IMG/VR virus record: IMGVR_UViG_3300042539_000183
Coordinates: 1 to 23,781 of that record
Length of the DNA stretch: 23,781 nucleotides
Source: a virus
Reading direction: 5' to 3' (one strand)
The notes under the pieces were generated by a model, which was given only the letters and a program-made list of their open reading frames with translations, was not told where the DNA came from and made no database searches. Within the stretch, counting starts at the first letter, position 1. Every line of letters starts with the position of its first letter. Positions 6,594-13,188 of this stretch are shown one piece after another. The translations under genes were made by a program, and so were the position numbers.

Positions 6594-7970
6594 ATGTCCA
6601 CTTCAAAGATCGCCCGAACGGGCAGAGTCCAGTCCTGGATTGATAACCCAGAAAGTCGCCTCCCCGTTAGCTGTACCATCTTTGTGGTGGAAGATACAAT
6701 GGAAGGCCCCAATGGAATTGAAGCATCCTGGCGTTTTGTTTCCCACGCTCTCCGCTACGGAGCTGGCGTTGCTGTCCATTTATCCAAACTACGACCGAAA
6801 GGAGATGAGAATGGCAAGGGACTTGTGGCTAGCGGCCCAGTATCCTTTGCAAAGATCTACTCCTCTCTGAATGAGATCCTACGTCGTGGTGGGGTTTATA
6901 AGAATGGAGCTGTTGTTTGTCATCTTGACCTGATTCATCCAGACATTCTGGAGTTCATCACTGTTTCTCGTGGTGAGCTGCCTTGGGTCAAGCGTTGCGT
7001 CAACATCAACAGACCGTGGTGGGAACAGGCCACCGACGAAGTTAAGGCTGCTTTGCTGCGTGGCATTCAAAGTGGCGATATCTGGCTAGCAAAGACTAAA
7101 GTTGATCGTAATGGAAACCGTATTCGAGCCAATGTGTGCCTCGAAGTTTATCTGCTGTCACGGGGAACTTGTCTCCTGCAGCACGTCAACCTCGGAGCCT
7201 GCAACATCGACGACATACAACGTGCTTTTGTCAACGGAATGTCCGAGCTGTGCGCGTTACATGGTCGAACAAATGTCGACGCTAGCGGAGAGTACCTCAG
7301 TCCAGAAACAGACCGTCAGGTGGGCCTTGGAATGTTGGGACTTGCCAACCTCCTGAGGCGCTATGCCATTAGCTATCAGGAGTTCGGAGAGGCTCTCTAT
7401 CTAATCAACAACAACATCGGTCATGCTGCCACCAAAGCTTCCTTGTTGGGCTTTGAGCTAAAGCAAGCTATTGAGGCTGCTGCTCAGGTAGCTCGTGTGA
7501 ACAACATGGAGCGTGCGTTCTGCATTGCTCCTACTGCTTCCTGCAGCTACCGCTACACCGATCTTGATGGATTCACCACCACCCCTGAGATTGCCCCACC
7601 TATTGCCCGTCATGTTGATCGGGACTCTGGCACTCTCGGTGTGACCTCCGTTGATTATGGTCCTGTAGAAATCGCGGCAGAGGTCGGCTGGGAGGCCTAC
7701 AAGTCTGTTGCCGATGGCATTATGTATATGCTTGATCGCACAGGTCTGCTGCATGGATACAGCTATAACAGCTGGTCCGATGTTGTTACCTACGATGATG
7801 CGTTCATTGAAGATTGGCTGGAGTCACCCCAGACCTCTCTTTACTACGCACTTCAGGTGATGCCTGACACTCTTCGTAAGGATGATGCTACTGCCATCCT
7901 TGACGATGATTACAAGGACATCTTCTCCTTTGAGTCTGATGATTCATTTTGTATTTCCTGTGCTGAGTAA
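6594..7970 (+). CDS. Ribonucleotide reductase, class I-like alpha (catalytic) subunit, compact
   Basis: A 458-residue catalytic subunit that reduces ribonucleotides to deoxyribonucleotides. By comparison with E. coli NrdA the active-site cysteines are Cys27 (SCTIF), Cys182 in N-x-C-x-E (Asn180, Cys182, Glu184) and Cys193. Near the end, SLYY (Tyr417-Tyr418) matches the NrdA tyrosine pair used in radical transfer from beta, and FCISCAE gives a C-terminal Cys453-x-x-Cys456 pair of the type reduced by thioredoxin. The tyrosine pair plus an adjacent beta gene indicate class I, not B12-dependent class II. At 458 residues it is much shorter than NrdA (761) and lacks an N-terminal ATP-cone. The stop overlaps the beta start (TAATG). 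Confidence 0.9.
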   Translation: MSTSKIARTGRVQSWIDNPESRLPVSCTIFVVEDTMEGPNGIEASWRFVSHALRYGAGVAVHLSKLRPKGDENGKGLVASGPVSFAKIYSSLNEILRRGGVYKNGAVVCHLDLIHPDILEFITVSRGELPWVKRCVNINRPWWEQATDEVKAALLRGIQSGDIWLAKTKVDRNGNRIRANVCLEVYLLSRGTCLLQHVNLGACNIDDIQRAFVNGMSELCALHGRTNVDASGEYLSPETDRQVGLGMLGLANLLRRYAISYQEFGEALYLINNNIGHAATKASLLGFELKQAIEAAAQVARVNNMERAFCIAPTASCSYRYTDLDGFTTTPEIAPPIARHVDRDSGTLGVTSVDYGPVEIAAEVGWEAYKSVADGIMYMLDRTGLLHGYSYNSWSDVVTYDDAFIEDWLESPQTSLYYALQVMPDTLRKDDATAILDDDYKDIFSFESDDSFCISCAE

Positions 7971-8689
7971 TGTCAAGTTATCTGGATGTAATTTCTCGAA
8001 AGCGTAAATGGACTCCTGTTCAGGTGGAGCGGGGGACCTTGGTTGATGGGTCTGAGGAGTCCCTGTTTAGGGCTCTAGCCCTGCGAACCTTAGAGCTCCC
8101 AGTCAAGGAGTTCCTCCAGCAAGGACTGGACAAGGAGCTCCCCAACAAGCCTGGTGTGATGGAGGCTTTGATCTCCAACCAACAGGATGAGGACAAGCAT
8201 GACCTGGGCCTCGCCTATGTCGTTGCTGCCCATGGCACGGATGACAAGGCTGAGCGTGAAGCCCAGATGATCCGTAAGGCCTGGTTGGAGGCTCCTGAGC
8301 ATCCGATCCTCAAGGCCTCGATCCTTGAACGCAGTGTGTTCTTTGTGCTGCTGCCTTTCTTCCGTTTCAACGGGGACATGGGTCTTCGAACCTTGGCAGC
8401 AGACATCAGCCGTGATGAGCAAACCCACGTCGCTATTCACGGCATGGTTGCTCATGACCTCGGACTGAAGAGCACCCCAAACCTAAACAAGCTCCGCAAG
8501 GCCACTGTGCATTGGGTGATGGATGGTCTGGGGCGGTCCGAGAACAAGTGGCTCGACAAGGACTTTTGGCTTAGCCAGTCCGACTCTCTTTATACCCAAG
8601 GCAAAGCGGCTGGTCTGGTGGAAACCCAGCGAGCCCGTATGCCTGCTTTCTTTGAGGCGTCTAACAACGACCTACCCGCATATGGCTGA
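7970..8689 (+). CDS. Ribonucleotide reductase, class I-like beta subunit lacking radical Tyr
   Basis: A 239-residue ferritin-like metal protein that should generate the radical for the alpha subunit. Likely ligands are Glu42, Glu74 and His77 (DEDKH), Glu120 (ILER) and Glu150 with His153 (ISRDEQTH), the two E-x-x-H pairs being clear. In E. coli the radical tyrosine lies four residues after the first ligand histidine; here that position is Leu81. A Tyr two residues further on (Tyr83) is out of register. The protein is far shorter than NrdB (about 375), with helices between the ligand pairs cut back. A Tyr at the extreme C-terminus (PAYG) could serve radical transfer. It starts at an ATG overlapping the alpha stop and ends overlapping the next ATG. 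Confidence 0.87.
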   Translation: MSSYLDVISRKRKWTPVQVERGTLVDGSEESLFRALALRTLELPVKEFLQQGLDKELPNKPGVMEALISNQQDEDKHDLGLAYVVAAHGTDDKAEREAQMIRKAWLEAPEHPILKASILERSVFFVLLPFFRFNGDMGLRTLAADISRDEQTHVAIHGMVAHDLGLKSTPNLNKLRKATVHWVMDGLGRSENKWLDKDFWLSQSDSLYTQGKAAGLVETQRARMPAFFEASNNDLPAYG

Positions 8690-8864
8690 GCTTAATTCCA
8701 AAGATGTCTTTGATGGTGATCGTGTCATTGAAGAGCTTCTGGAAAAGCTTGAAGAGCTTTATCCACTTTATAACCCCAACCCCTCTGATCCACTAGCCAA
8801 GATCATGTATCTAGCTGGACAGCGATCAGTTGTTGAATACATCCACTCATTAAAAGAGGATTAG
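8682..8864 (+). CDS. Small acidic protein of unknown function
   Basis: A 60-residue ORF beginning at an ATG eight bases inside the end of the reductase beta gene. The product is acidic and helical (DRVIEELLEKLEELYPLY), followed by NPNPSDPLAKIMYLAGQRSV and a short tail. I do not recognise a family. The pattern of a helix, then a turn and an AGQRSVVEYI helix looks like small proteins that stand between reductase and structural genes in related phages, but no function is suggested by the sequence. Confidence 0.65.
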   Translation: MAELNSKDVFDGDRVIEELLEKLEELYPLYNPNPSDPLAKIMYLAGQRSVVEYIHSLKED

Positions 8865-8868
8865 AATT

Positions 8869-9156
8869 ATGTGTGGCGGTGCTCCCTCCATGCCTGAAAT
8901 GCCGAAGCCTCAGCCGATGCCTGAGATGCCTCCGGCTGCGCCTACCCCGCCTCCGATGCCTGAGCCTGCAGCTCCGCTGCCTGCTCCTCAAGCTGTGAGT
9001 GCAACGTCGGCTGAAAACGCCAAGATGCAAAAGAGGACCTCCAAGCGTGGTCAGCTTCAACAGGCCAGCGGTGGTACTTCGCCGCTGAAGATTGCTCTTG
9101 CAAAGTCTCCGGTTAATACTGCTGATGCTAAAGGCAGTCTGAATATCCCATCCTGA
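8869..9156 (+). CDS. Proline-rich virion protein, gp7.3-like
   Basis: A 95-residue protein with a Met/Pro/Ala-rich N-terminal half (several MPE or MP units) and a basic, Gly/Ser-rich end that finishes SLNIPS. T7 gp7.3, a small tail or virion assembly and host-range protein just upstream of the portal gene, shows the same layout: low-complexity front, then KRxR-type basic segment, then a short SL-x-IA strand and a final GxNI. Here these are KRTSKRGQ, SPLKIALAK and GSLNIPS. The position directly before the portal gene supports this. It has a usable ribosome-binding sequence, AGAGGA about nine bases before ATG 8869, one of very few in the window. Sequence identity is too low for a firm call. Confidence 0.6.
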   Translation: MCGGAPSMPEMPKPQPMPEMPPAAPTPPPMPEPAAPLPAPQAVSATSAENAKMQKRTSKRGQLQQASGGTSPLKIALAKSPVNTADAKGSLNIPS

Positions 9157-9158
9157 TC

Positions 9159-10799
9159 ATGAAAGATTCAGCCTTATCTCGCTATCAAGTTTTGTCGGCG
9201 GATAGGCAGCAATACCTTGACTCTGCCAGGGAGTGTGCAAAGCTCACGCTCCCTTACCTAATCGTCGAAAGCGGTCAGGCTAAGGGAGGTTCTCTCCCTA
9301 TTCCTTGGCAGAGTGTTGGTGCTAAGGGCGTCAACGTATTGGCAGCTAAGTTAATGCTGTCACTCTTCCCAGTCAATACCAGCTTCTTTAAGCTGCAGAT
9401 CTCTGATGCTGAACTCATGCAGCTTCCAGAGCTCACCCCAGAAGTTCGCAGTGAGATTGATCTTTCGCTTTCTAAGTTAGAGCGGATCATCCATCAACAG
9501 ATTGCGGAATCTTCTGACCGGGTGATGCTCCATCAAGCCATGAAGCATCTGGTCGTCACTGGCAATGTTCTTATCTTTGTCGGGAAGAAAGCCCTTAAGG
9601 TCTATCCACTGGATCGATATGTCGTCAACCGAGATGGCGACGGTAATCTCATTGAAGTAGTCACTGTTGAGTCTGTTCATCGGACCCTGTTACCAGCTGA
9701 ATTCCAAAAGCATCTCCCTGATACCAAAGATCAGGACAGCAATGCCCCTGGGGCTGACGGTCCTCGTTACGGTGTTGGTTCTGGAAAGAGCTCTAACAAT
9801 TGGGAAGAGGCTGATGTCTATACCTGGGCAAAGCTCCAGGATGGGCAGTGGAAATGGTTCCAAGAAGTAGACGGTAAGGTTCTGCCTGGATCAGAAAGCA
9901 ACTCACCCAAGAACATCGCTCCTTGGCTTGGACTGAGGTTCAACGTGGTGGATGGTGAACCCTATGGCCGTGGTCGCGTAGAAGAGTTTCTCGGGGATAT
10001 GACCTCCCTTGAGAACCTGATGCGTGCCCTGGTGGAGGGTAGTGCCGCAGCCGCCAAGGTGATCTTCACTGTGTCACCCTCGGCTTCTACCAAGCCTCAA
10101 TCGCTAGCCCGTGCCAGTAATGGTGCCATCATTCAGGGTCGTCCTGATGATGTGGGCGTCATTCAGGTCGGCAAGACAGCCGATTTTAGAACTGTCCAAG
10201 AGATGATTCGTGATCTCACGACCCGTCTTTCGGATGCATTCCTGATTCTCAATCCACGTCAAAGCGAGCGCACTACTGCAACCGAGATCTCCGCTATTCA
10301 ACAGGAGCTCAACGAGCAATTGGGCGGCATCTACGGCAACCTCACTACTGAGCTGCTTGGTCCGTACCTTAACCGTAAGCTCCACATCCTCCAACGTCAG
10401 AAGGCTGTTCCAACCCTGCCTAAGGGTTTGGTGATGCCGACTGTTGTGGCTGGTCTGAACGGCATCGGCCGTGGCCAAGAACGCATCGCCCTGATGGAGT
10501 TCATGCAGACCGTTGCTCAAGGCATGGGTCCTGAGGCCCTTGCTCAATTCATTAACCCCACCGAGTTCCTGAAGAGACTCGCCGCCTCTAGCGGTATTGA
10601 TGTTCTTAATCTGATTAAAGATCCTGCAACTATGGAGCAGGAGACCAACACTCAGAAGCAAGATATGATGCAAGCCAGCCTAATGAATCAGATGGGTCAG
10701 CTTGCCAAGTCTCCTTTAGGTGAAAAATTAGTTGAACAGTATGCCAACCCCCAACAACAAGCCCAGCCAGTCCAACAGGAGCCGAGCCCGGGAGCTTGA
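9159..10799 (+). CDS. Portal protein (T7 gp8 head-tail connector)
   Basis: A 546-residue protein, close to the 536 of T7 gp8. The portal ring sits at the unique vertex, nucleates head assembly, is the DNA-packaging channel and joins the tail. Recognisable regions are the N-terminal helical part with LTLPYLIVE and LPIPWQSVGAKGVNVLAAKL, the VTGNVLIF strand, KVYPLDRYVV, EEADVYTW, the stem helices around ERTTATEISAIQQEL and LGGIYGNL, and a Gln/Pro-rich C-terminus. The start at 9159 follows the gp7.3-like stop by two bases with no Shine-Dalgarno sequence. The 3' end overlaps a small ORF at 10741. Confidence 0.95.
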   Translation: MKDSALSRYQVLSADRQQYLDSARECAKLTLPYLIVESGQAKGGSLPIPWQSVGAKGVNVLAAKLMLSLFPVNTSFFKLQISDAELMQLPELTPEVRSEIDLSLSKLERIIHQQIAESSDRVMLHQAMKHLVVTGNVLIFVGKKALKVYPLDRYVVNRDGDGNLIEVVTVESVHRTLLPAEFQKHLPDTKDQDSNAPGADGPRYGVGSGKSSNNWEEADVYTWAKLQDGQWKWFQEVDGKVLPGSESNSPKNIAPWLGLRFNVVDGEPYGRGRVEEFLGDMTSLENLMRALVEGSAAAAKVIFTVSPSASTKPQSLARASNGAIIQGRPDDVGVIQVGKTADFRTVQEMIRDLTTRLSDAFLILNPRQSERTTATEISAIQQELNEQLGGIYGNLTTELLGPYLNRKLHILQRQKAVPTLPKGLVMPTVVAGLNGIGRGQERIALMEFMQTVAQGMGPEALAQFINPTEFLKRLAASSGIDVLNLIKDPATMEQETNTQKQDMMQASLMNQMGQLAKSPLGEKLVEQYANPQQQAQPVQQEPSPGA

Positions 10800-10986
10800 T
10801 GGTAAGTACAAAGGTGGAAACGAAACAGGTGAAGCCTGGGTTCCCACTGAAGTCGAAGCTTCTATGGATAAGGAGATCGACTATTCCATCAAACCAACCG
10901 TGCGTCCTTCTGGGGATGCTGGTAGCTACAGCCGCAAACCAAAGATCCGACCCACTTTTGGGAACGTAACCACTGACACCTACTGA
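10741..10986 (+). CDS. Small hydrophilic protein between portal and scaffold
   Basis: An 81-residue, basic, hydrophilic protein of unknown function. The ATG at 10741 lies inside the end of the portal gene (59-base overlap), and the TGA at 10984 overlaps the scaffold ATG (TGATG). The downstream part has clear phage-like codon use (GDAGSYSRKPKIRPTFGN). It is rich in Pro, Asn and Ser at the front and has no predicted membrane segment or enzyme motif. A competing frame beginning at an ATG at 10799 is shorter, more hydrophobic in a random way and stops before the scaffold start, so I prefer this frame. Position suggests a head or connector-associated protein. Confidence 0.65.
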   Translation: MPTPNNKPSQSNRSRARELDGKYKGGNETGEAWVPTEVEASMDKEIDYSIKPTVRPSGDAGSYSRKPKIRPTFGNVTTDTY

Positions 10987-11819
10987 TGGCCACCGTAACT
11001 TTCGACACCCAACCTGATGCACCGACCGCTCAACAGCAGGCTGCTGAAGCGGAAGCACTTGCTCAAGGTGAGAAGATTCAACAGATGCAAGACGAGGATC
11101 GTGCTCGTCTGTATGACCAAGCTGATTCGGAGAACCAATCCGCTGACTTGATTGGCGGTAAGTTCAAGTCACAGGAGGACCTCCTAAAGGCCTATGAAGA
11201 GCTTCAAAAGAAGCTTGGCCAAGGAGACCAGGAGAGCGACTCCGAAGCCCCCTCAGAGGGGCAGGAAGAGGCCTCTGAGCAAGAGTATCAAGTCCTCACC
11301 AAAGCTGCTGATGAGTATGCTCAGGGTAAGGGTCTCAGTGACAACACTGTGAAGAGCTTGGCAGAACAGCTTAAGGCTGACCCTGAGAAGTTCATCCGTG
11401 AGTATGAGGCCTTCTACACCCAGAACGCAGGCAAGTACCAGCAGGCTCAGCAGCTGGCTCAGAACGAAGCCAACGAAATCATGGCTATTGCCGGTGGTCC
11501 TGAGGGATACCAGGAGATGGTCCAGTGGGCTGCTGAGAACCTCGATGCCTCTGAGGTGGATGCCTTTAATAGCATCACCGACTCCGGGAATGCTGCTTCT
11601 ATCCGCTTTGCTGTTAGTGCTCTGAAGGATCGCTACAAGGCAGCCGAGGGCTTTGAGGGTCAGATGGTTAGTGGTCGAGCTTCCTCGAACACAGGCATCA
11701 AGCCATACCGCAGTACTGCCGAGCTTGCTCGGGACATCGCTAACCCCCTGTACTCCTCTGACCCAGCCTTCCGTGCTGATGTGGAGGAGCGCCTGTCCAT
11801 CAGCAAGGACCTGCTCTGA
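10986..11819 (+). CDS. Scaffolding (capsid assembly) protein, T7 gp9 type
   Basis: A 277-residue acidic, Gln/Glu/Ala-rich, largely helical protein located between portal and capsid genes as in T7 (gp9, about 307 residues). Scaffolding proteins direct procapsid assembly and leave before maturation. Features are an N-terminal Gln/Ala/Glu coil region, GGKFKSQEDLLKAYEELQKK (a motif widely seen in scaffold proteins), a highly acidic Ser/Glu linker, a helical core with ALKDRYKAA, and a C-terminal basic to polar helical end (YRSTAELARDIANPLYSSDP and DVEERLSISKDLL) expected to bind capsid subunits. The start ATG overlaps the upstream stop (TGATG), and the stop overlaps a 14-codon ORF (TGATG). Confidence 0.92.
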   Translation: MATVTFDTQPDAPTAQQQAAEAEALAQGEKIQQMQDEDRARLYDQADSENQSADLIGGKFKSQEDLLKAYEELQKKLGQGDQESDSEAPSEGQEEASEQEYQVLTKAADEYAQGKGLSDNTVKSLAEQLKADPEKFIREYEAFYTQNAGKYQQAQQLAQNEANEIMAIAGGPEGYQEMVQWAAENLDASEVDAFNSITDSGNAASIRFAVSALKDRYKAAEGFEGQMVSGRASSNTGIKPYRSTAELARDIANPLYSSDPAFRADVEERLSISKDLL

Positions 11820-11863
11820 TGAAGAAAGGGAAAGGCGGTAAAGGCGGCAAGAAAGGCTGCTAA
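11819..11863 (+). CDS. Tiny Lys/Gly-rich ORF (14 residues)
   Basis: An ATG overlapping the scaffold stop (TGATG) opens a 14-codon frame ending in TAA. The peptide is MKKGKGGKGGKKGC: seven Lys or more in regular KGG spacing and a single C-terminal Cys. Such composition is hard to expect by chance next to an intergenic region, and the coupling to the scaffold stop matches the habit of the other genes here. The product would be very basic, so nucleic-acid binding is a guess only. It is too short for homology methods. It could also be an unselected extension of the scaffold reading region. Confidence 0.4.
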   Translation: MKKGKGGKGGKKGC

Positions 11864-11877
11864 TACCGAGCCCGCGC

Positions 11878-11895
11878 CCGTGGCTTTATAACGGC
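11878..11895 (+). repeat. Direct repeat copy 1 (18 bp)
   Basis: First copy of CCGTGGCWTTAWAACGGC, matching the second copy (11992-12009) at 16 of 18 positions, 114 bases apart. It lies in a small hairpin: bases 11875-11878 and 11880-11881 pair with 11891-11896 around a bulged C, leaving a nine-base loop that starts GGCTTT. Two copies so close to the strongest expected promoter region suggest a phage RNA polymerase promoter or RNA-processing element; this is inference. Confidence 0.6.
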
Positions 11896-11909
11896 GAATT
11901 GTCCCCGCT

Positions 11910-11925
11910 CCTGGTTTAAGCCAGG
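11910..11925 (+). other. Small hairpin
   Basis: A five-base-pair inverted repeat, CCTGG then a six-base loop TTTAAG then CCAGG, between the first repeat copy and the longer hairpin. On its own it is short enough to be chance; it is listed because it belongs to a cluster of dyads in the capsid leader. Confidence 0.35.
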
Positions 11926-11947
11926 CCGCTTGGGCAGGAAGGAAGGG

Positions 11948-11978
11948 GAGTGAGGCACCTCATAGTCGGACCTCACTC
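11948..11978 (+). terminator. Hairpin with short T-rich tail, possible terminator
   Basis: GAGTGAGG (11948-11955) pairs perfectly over eight bases with CCTCACTC (11971-11978) around a 15-base loop, and TTATT follows directly. This could stop transcripts that come through the scaffold gene before the capsid promoter, or be a processing hairpin. The loop is long and the tail is weak, so confidence as a terminator is limited. Confidence 0.4.
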
Positions 11979-11991
11979 TTATTGCCCGTGT

Positions 11992-12009
11992 CCGTGGCAT
12001 TAAAACGGC
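11992..12009 (+). repeat. Direct repeat copy 2 (18 bp)
   Basis: Second copy of CCGTGGCWTTAWAACGGC. It sits in a larger dyad: ATTGCC (11981-11986), a bulged C, and GT pair with AC and GGCAAT (12005-12012), leaving a 15-base loop. The hairpin architecture with the same bulged C is shared with copy 1, even though the loop lengths differ, so the fold and not only the sequence seems to be repeated. Confidence 0.6.
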
Positions 12010-12065
12010 AATCCTTGCAAGGAAAGATCTAGGTCTATAGATACAATCTAAGAGTAGGAGAGAGC

Positions 12066-12077
12066 CCTCTGCGGAGG
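12066..12077 (+). promoter_or_regulatory. CCTC-TGCG-GAGG hairpin burying a GGAGG
   Basis: A four-base-pair stem with a TGCG tetraloop. Its 3' arm contains GGAGG (12073-12077), the best Shine-Dalgarno match in the leader, but no usable start codon follows at ribosome spacing; the capsid ATG is 68 bases downstream. It may be fortuitous, or part of a leader structure that affects capsid translation. Confidence 0.3.
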
Positions 12078-12144
12078 ACAACTTTCATCTGAAAAGGATT
12101 TGATCGGCTGACCGAACAAACACACTTTCTCCTAGTTCTTTCAA

Positions 12145-13134
12145 ATGGCTAACATTTCTAACCTGACTCGGCCTAATGCCGTAAACGGTAACCAATCTAA
12201 TACTTTTGCAAACAAGTACGCCACCGCTCTGACTCTGTTCAGCGGCGAGGTGTTCACTGCTTTCAATGCTGCTTCGATCTTCAAAGGTCTGGTGCGTAGC
12301 TACACCCTGCGTGGTGGTAAGAGCAAGCAGTTCCTGCTGACCGGTACTCTTGGCGCTGGGTATCACACCCCTGGCACCCCCATCCTCGGGGATACCGCTC
12401 TGAAGGCGAACGAAAAGACCATCGTGATGGATGACCTGCTGGTGTCCAGCCAGTTCGTGTACTCGCTCGATGAGGTTCTGTCTCAGTACAGCCAGCGTGC
12501 CGAGATCTCGAAGCAGATCGGTGAGGCCATGGCCAAATTCTATGACCAGCGCATCGCTCGTGTGCTCGACAACGCTTCCCGTGAAGCTGCTGTCGTGACC
12601 GGTGAGTCTGGTGGCTTTGAGGTGAAGATTGGTGCTAACAACCAGTTCAACGCCCAAGCCCTGGTGGATGGCTTCTTCGAAGCCGCTGCCGTCCTGGATG
12701 AGCGCAACGCTCCTCAGGAAGGTCGTGTGGCCGTGCTTAGCCCCCGTCAGTACTACAGCCTGATCTCCTCGGTGGATACCAACATCCTCAACCGTGAGAT
12801 CGGCAACACCCAAGGCGACATGAACAGCGGCAAAGGCCTCTACAGCATTGCCGGCATCCGCCTGTACAAGTCCAACAACCTGCCTTTCATGGCGGCTGGT
12901 GGCGCTGCCGTGACCGGCGAAAACAACACCTATGCCCACACCAACGCCACCTGTGCTGGCCTGGTCTTCCATCGTGAAGCTGCCGGTACCGTGGAAGCTG
13001 TGGCTCCTAGCGTGGAAACCACCTCTGGTGACTTCGGCGTGATGTATCAGGGCGACCTGATCGTCGGCAAGCTCGCCATGGGTTGTGCTTCCCTGCGTAC
13101 CTCCGTGGCTGGCTCGATCCAAGCCAAGGCCTGA
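12145..13134 (+). CDS. Major capsid protein (T7 gp10 type, HK97 fold)
   Basis: A 329-residue shell protein, close to T7 gp10A (345). Recognisable segments include the N-terminal LFSGEVFTAFNAAS, the SKQFLLTGTLGAGYHTPG region, VMDDLLVSSQFVYSLDEVLSQ and RAEISKQIGEAMAKFYDQRI of the E-loop and spine helix region, RVAVLSPRQYYSLI and GLYSIAGIRLYKSNNLP of the A-domain. The A/P-domain pattern is that of T7-like phage capsids. Codons are strongly biased to C- and G-ending choices compared with the flanking tail gene, as expected for the most abundant virion protein. It ends in tandem stops (TGATAA). No extended frame follows the stop, so a T7-like frameshifted minor capsid form is not supported. Confidence 0.96.
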   Translation: MANISNLTRPNAVNGNQSNTFANKYATALTLFSGEVFTAFNAASIFKGLVRSYTLRGGKSKQFLLTGTLGAGYHTPGTPILGDTALKANEKTIVMDDLLVSSQFVYSLDEVLSQYSQRAEISKQIGEAMAKFYDQRIARVLDNASREAAVVTGESGGFEVKIGANNQFNAQALVDGFFEAAAVLDERNAPQEGRVAVLSPRQYYSLISSVDTNILNREIGNTQGDMNSGKGLYSIAGIRLYKSNNLPFMAAGGAAVTGENNTYAHTNATCAGLVFHREAAGTVEAVAPSVETTSGDFGVMYQGDLIVGKLAMGCASLRTSVAGSIQAKA

Positions 13135-13139
13135 TAACG

Positions 13140-13168
13140 GCCCCTGGGACCTTTGGGTCCCTCGGGGC
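13140..13168 (+). terminator. Strong hairpin after the capsid gene (Tphi-like position)
   Basis: Outer stem GCCCC (13140-13144) with GGGGC (13164-13168) and inner stem GGGACC (13146-13151) with GGTCCC (13156-13161), loop TTTG, separated by a small T/TC internal loop. This is the strongest hairpin I see in the window and it sits five bases after the capsid stop, the place of the main T7 terminator. No run of T follows, so it may act as a partial terminator or protect the 3' end of capsid mRNA. Confidence 0.65.
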
Positions 13169-13188
13169 ATACCATTCCCTAGAAATAA

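Larger units (their letters stand above)
11864..12144 (+). promoter_or_regulatory. Structured non-coding leader ahead of the capsid gene
   Basis: This 281-base stretch is the longest non-coding region of the window and lies directly upstream of the major capsid gene, as gene 10 promoters and leader do in T7. It holds an imperfect 18-bp direct repeat, several short hairpins, an isolated GGAGG in a hairpin, and an A/T-rich patch with TATAG and ATACAAT near 12036-12047. No conventional Shine-Dalgarno sequence lies near the capsid ATG. I cannot identify a T7-like phage promoter consensus. A promoter, an RNA processing site or both is likely by position, but it is inference. Confidence 0.5.

Noticed and set aside
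6594-8689. Class II (B12-dependent) reductase
   Set aside because: A metal-ligand beta subunit follows directly and alpha has the Tyr-Tyr radical-transfer pair, both class I features.
10799-10969. Alternative frame starting at the TGATG after the portal stop
   Set aside because: The peptide looks like random out-of-frame translation and stops before the scaffold start, while the 10741 frame has phage-like codons and exact overlap with the scaffold start.
12015-12047. Host-type promoter with TTGCAA and TACAAT in the capsid leader
   Set aside because: The spacing is 21 bases, too long for a standard sigma-70 promoter; using the nearer TATAGA gives 15 with a weak match. Left as a note only.
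11864-12144. tRNA gene or CRISPR-like array in the leader
   Set aside because: There is no cloverleaf arrangement or T-arm sequence, and only two repeat copies with unequal surroundings.
13100-13141. Third copy of the leader repeat near the end of the capsid gene (CCGTGGC ... TAACGGC)
   Set aside because: The two half-sites are separated by a longer stretch, lie partly within coding sequence and do not match the 18-bp consensus through the middle.
12085-13170. Long minus-strand ORF (361 codons) opposite the capsid gene
   Set aside because: It mirrors the codon bias of the capsid gene, encodes a His/Gly/Val-rich sequence with no recognisable family and has no supporting gene context; all other genes are on the + strand.
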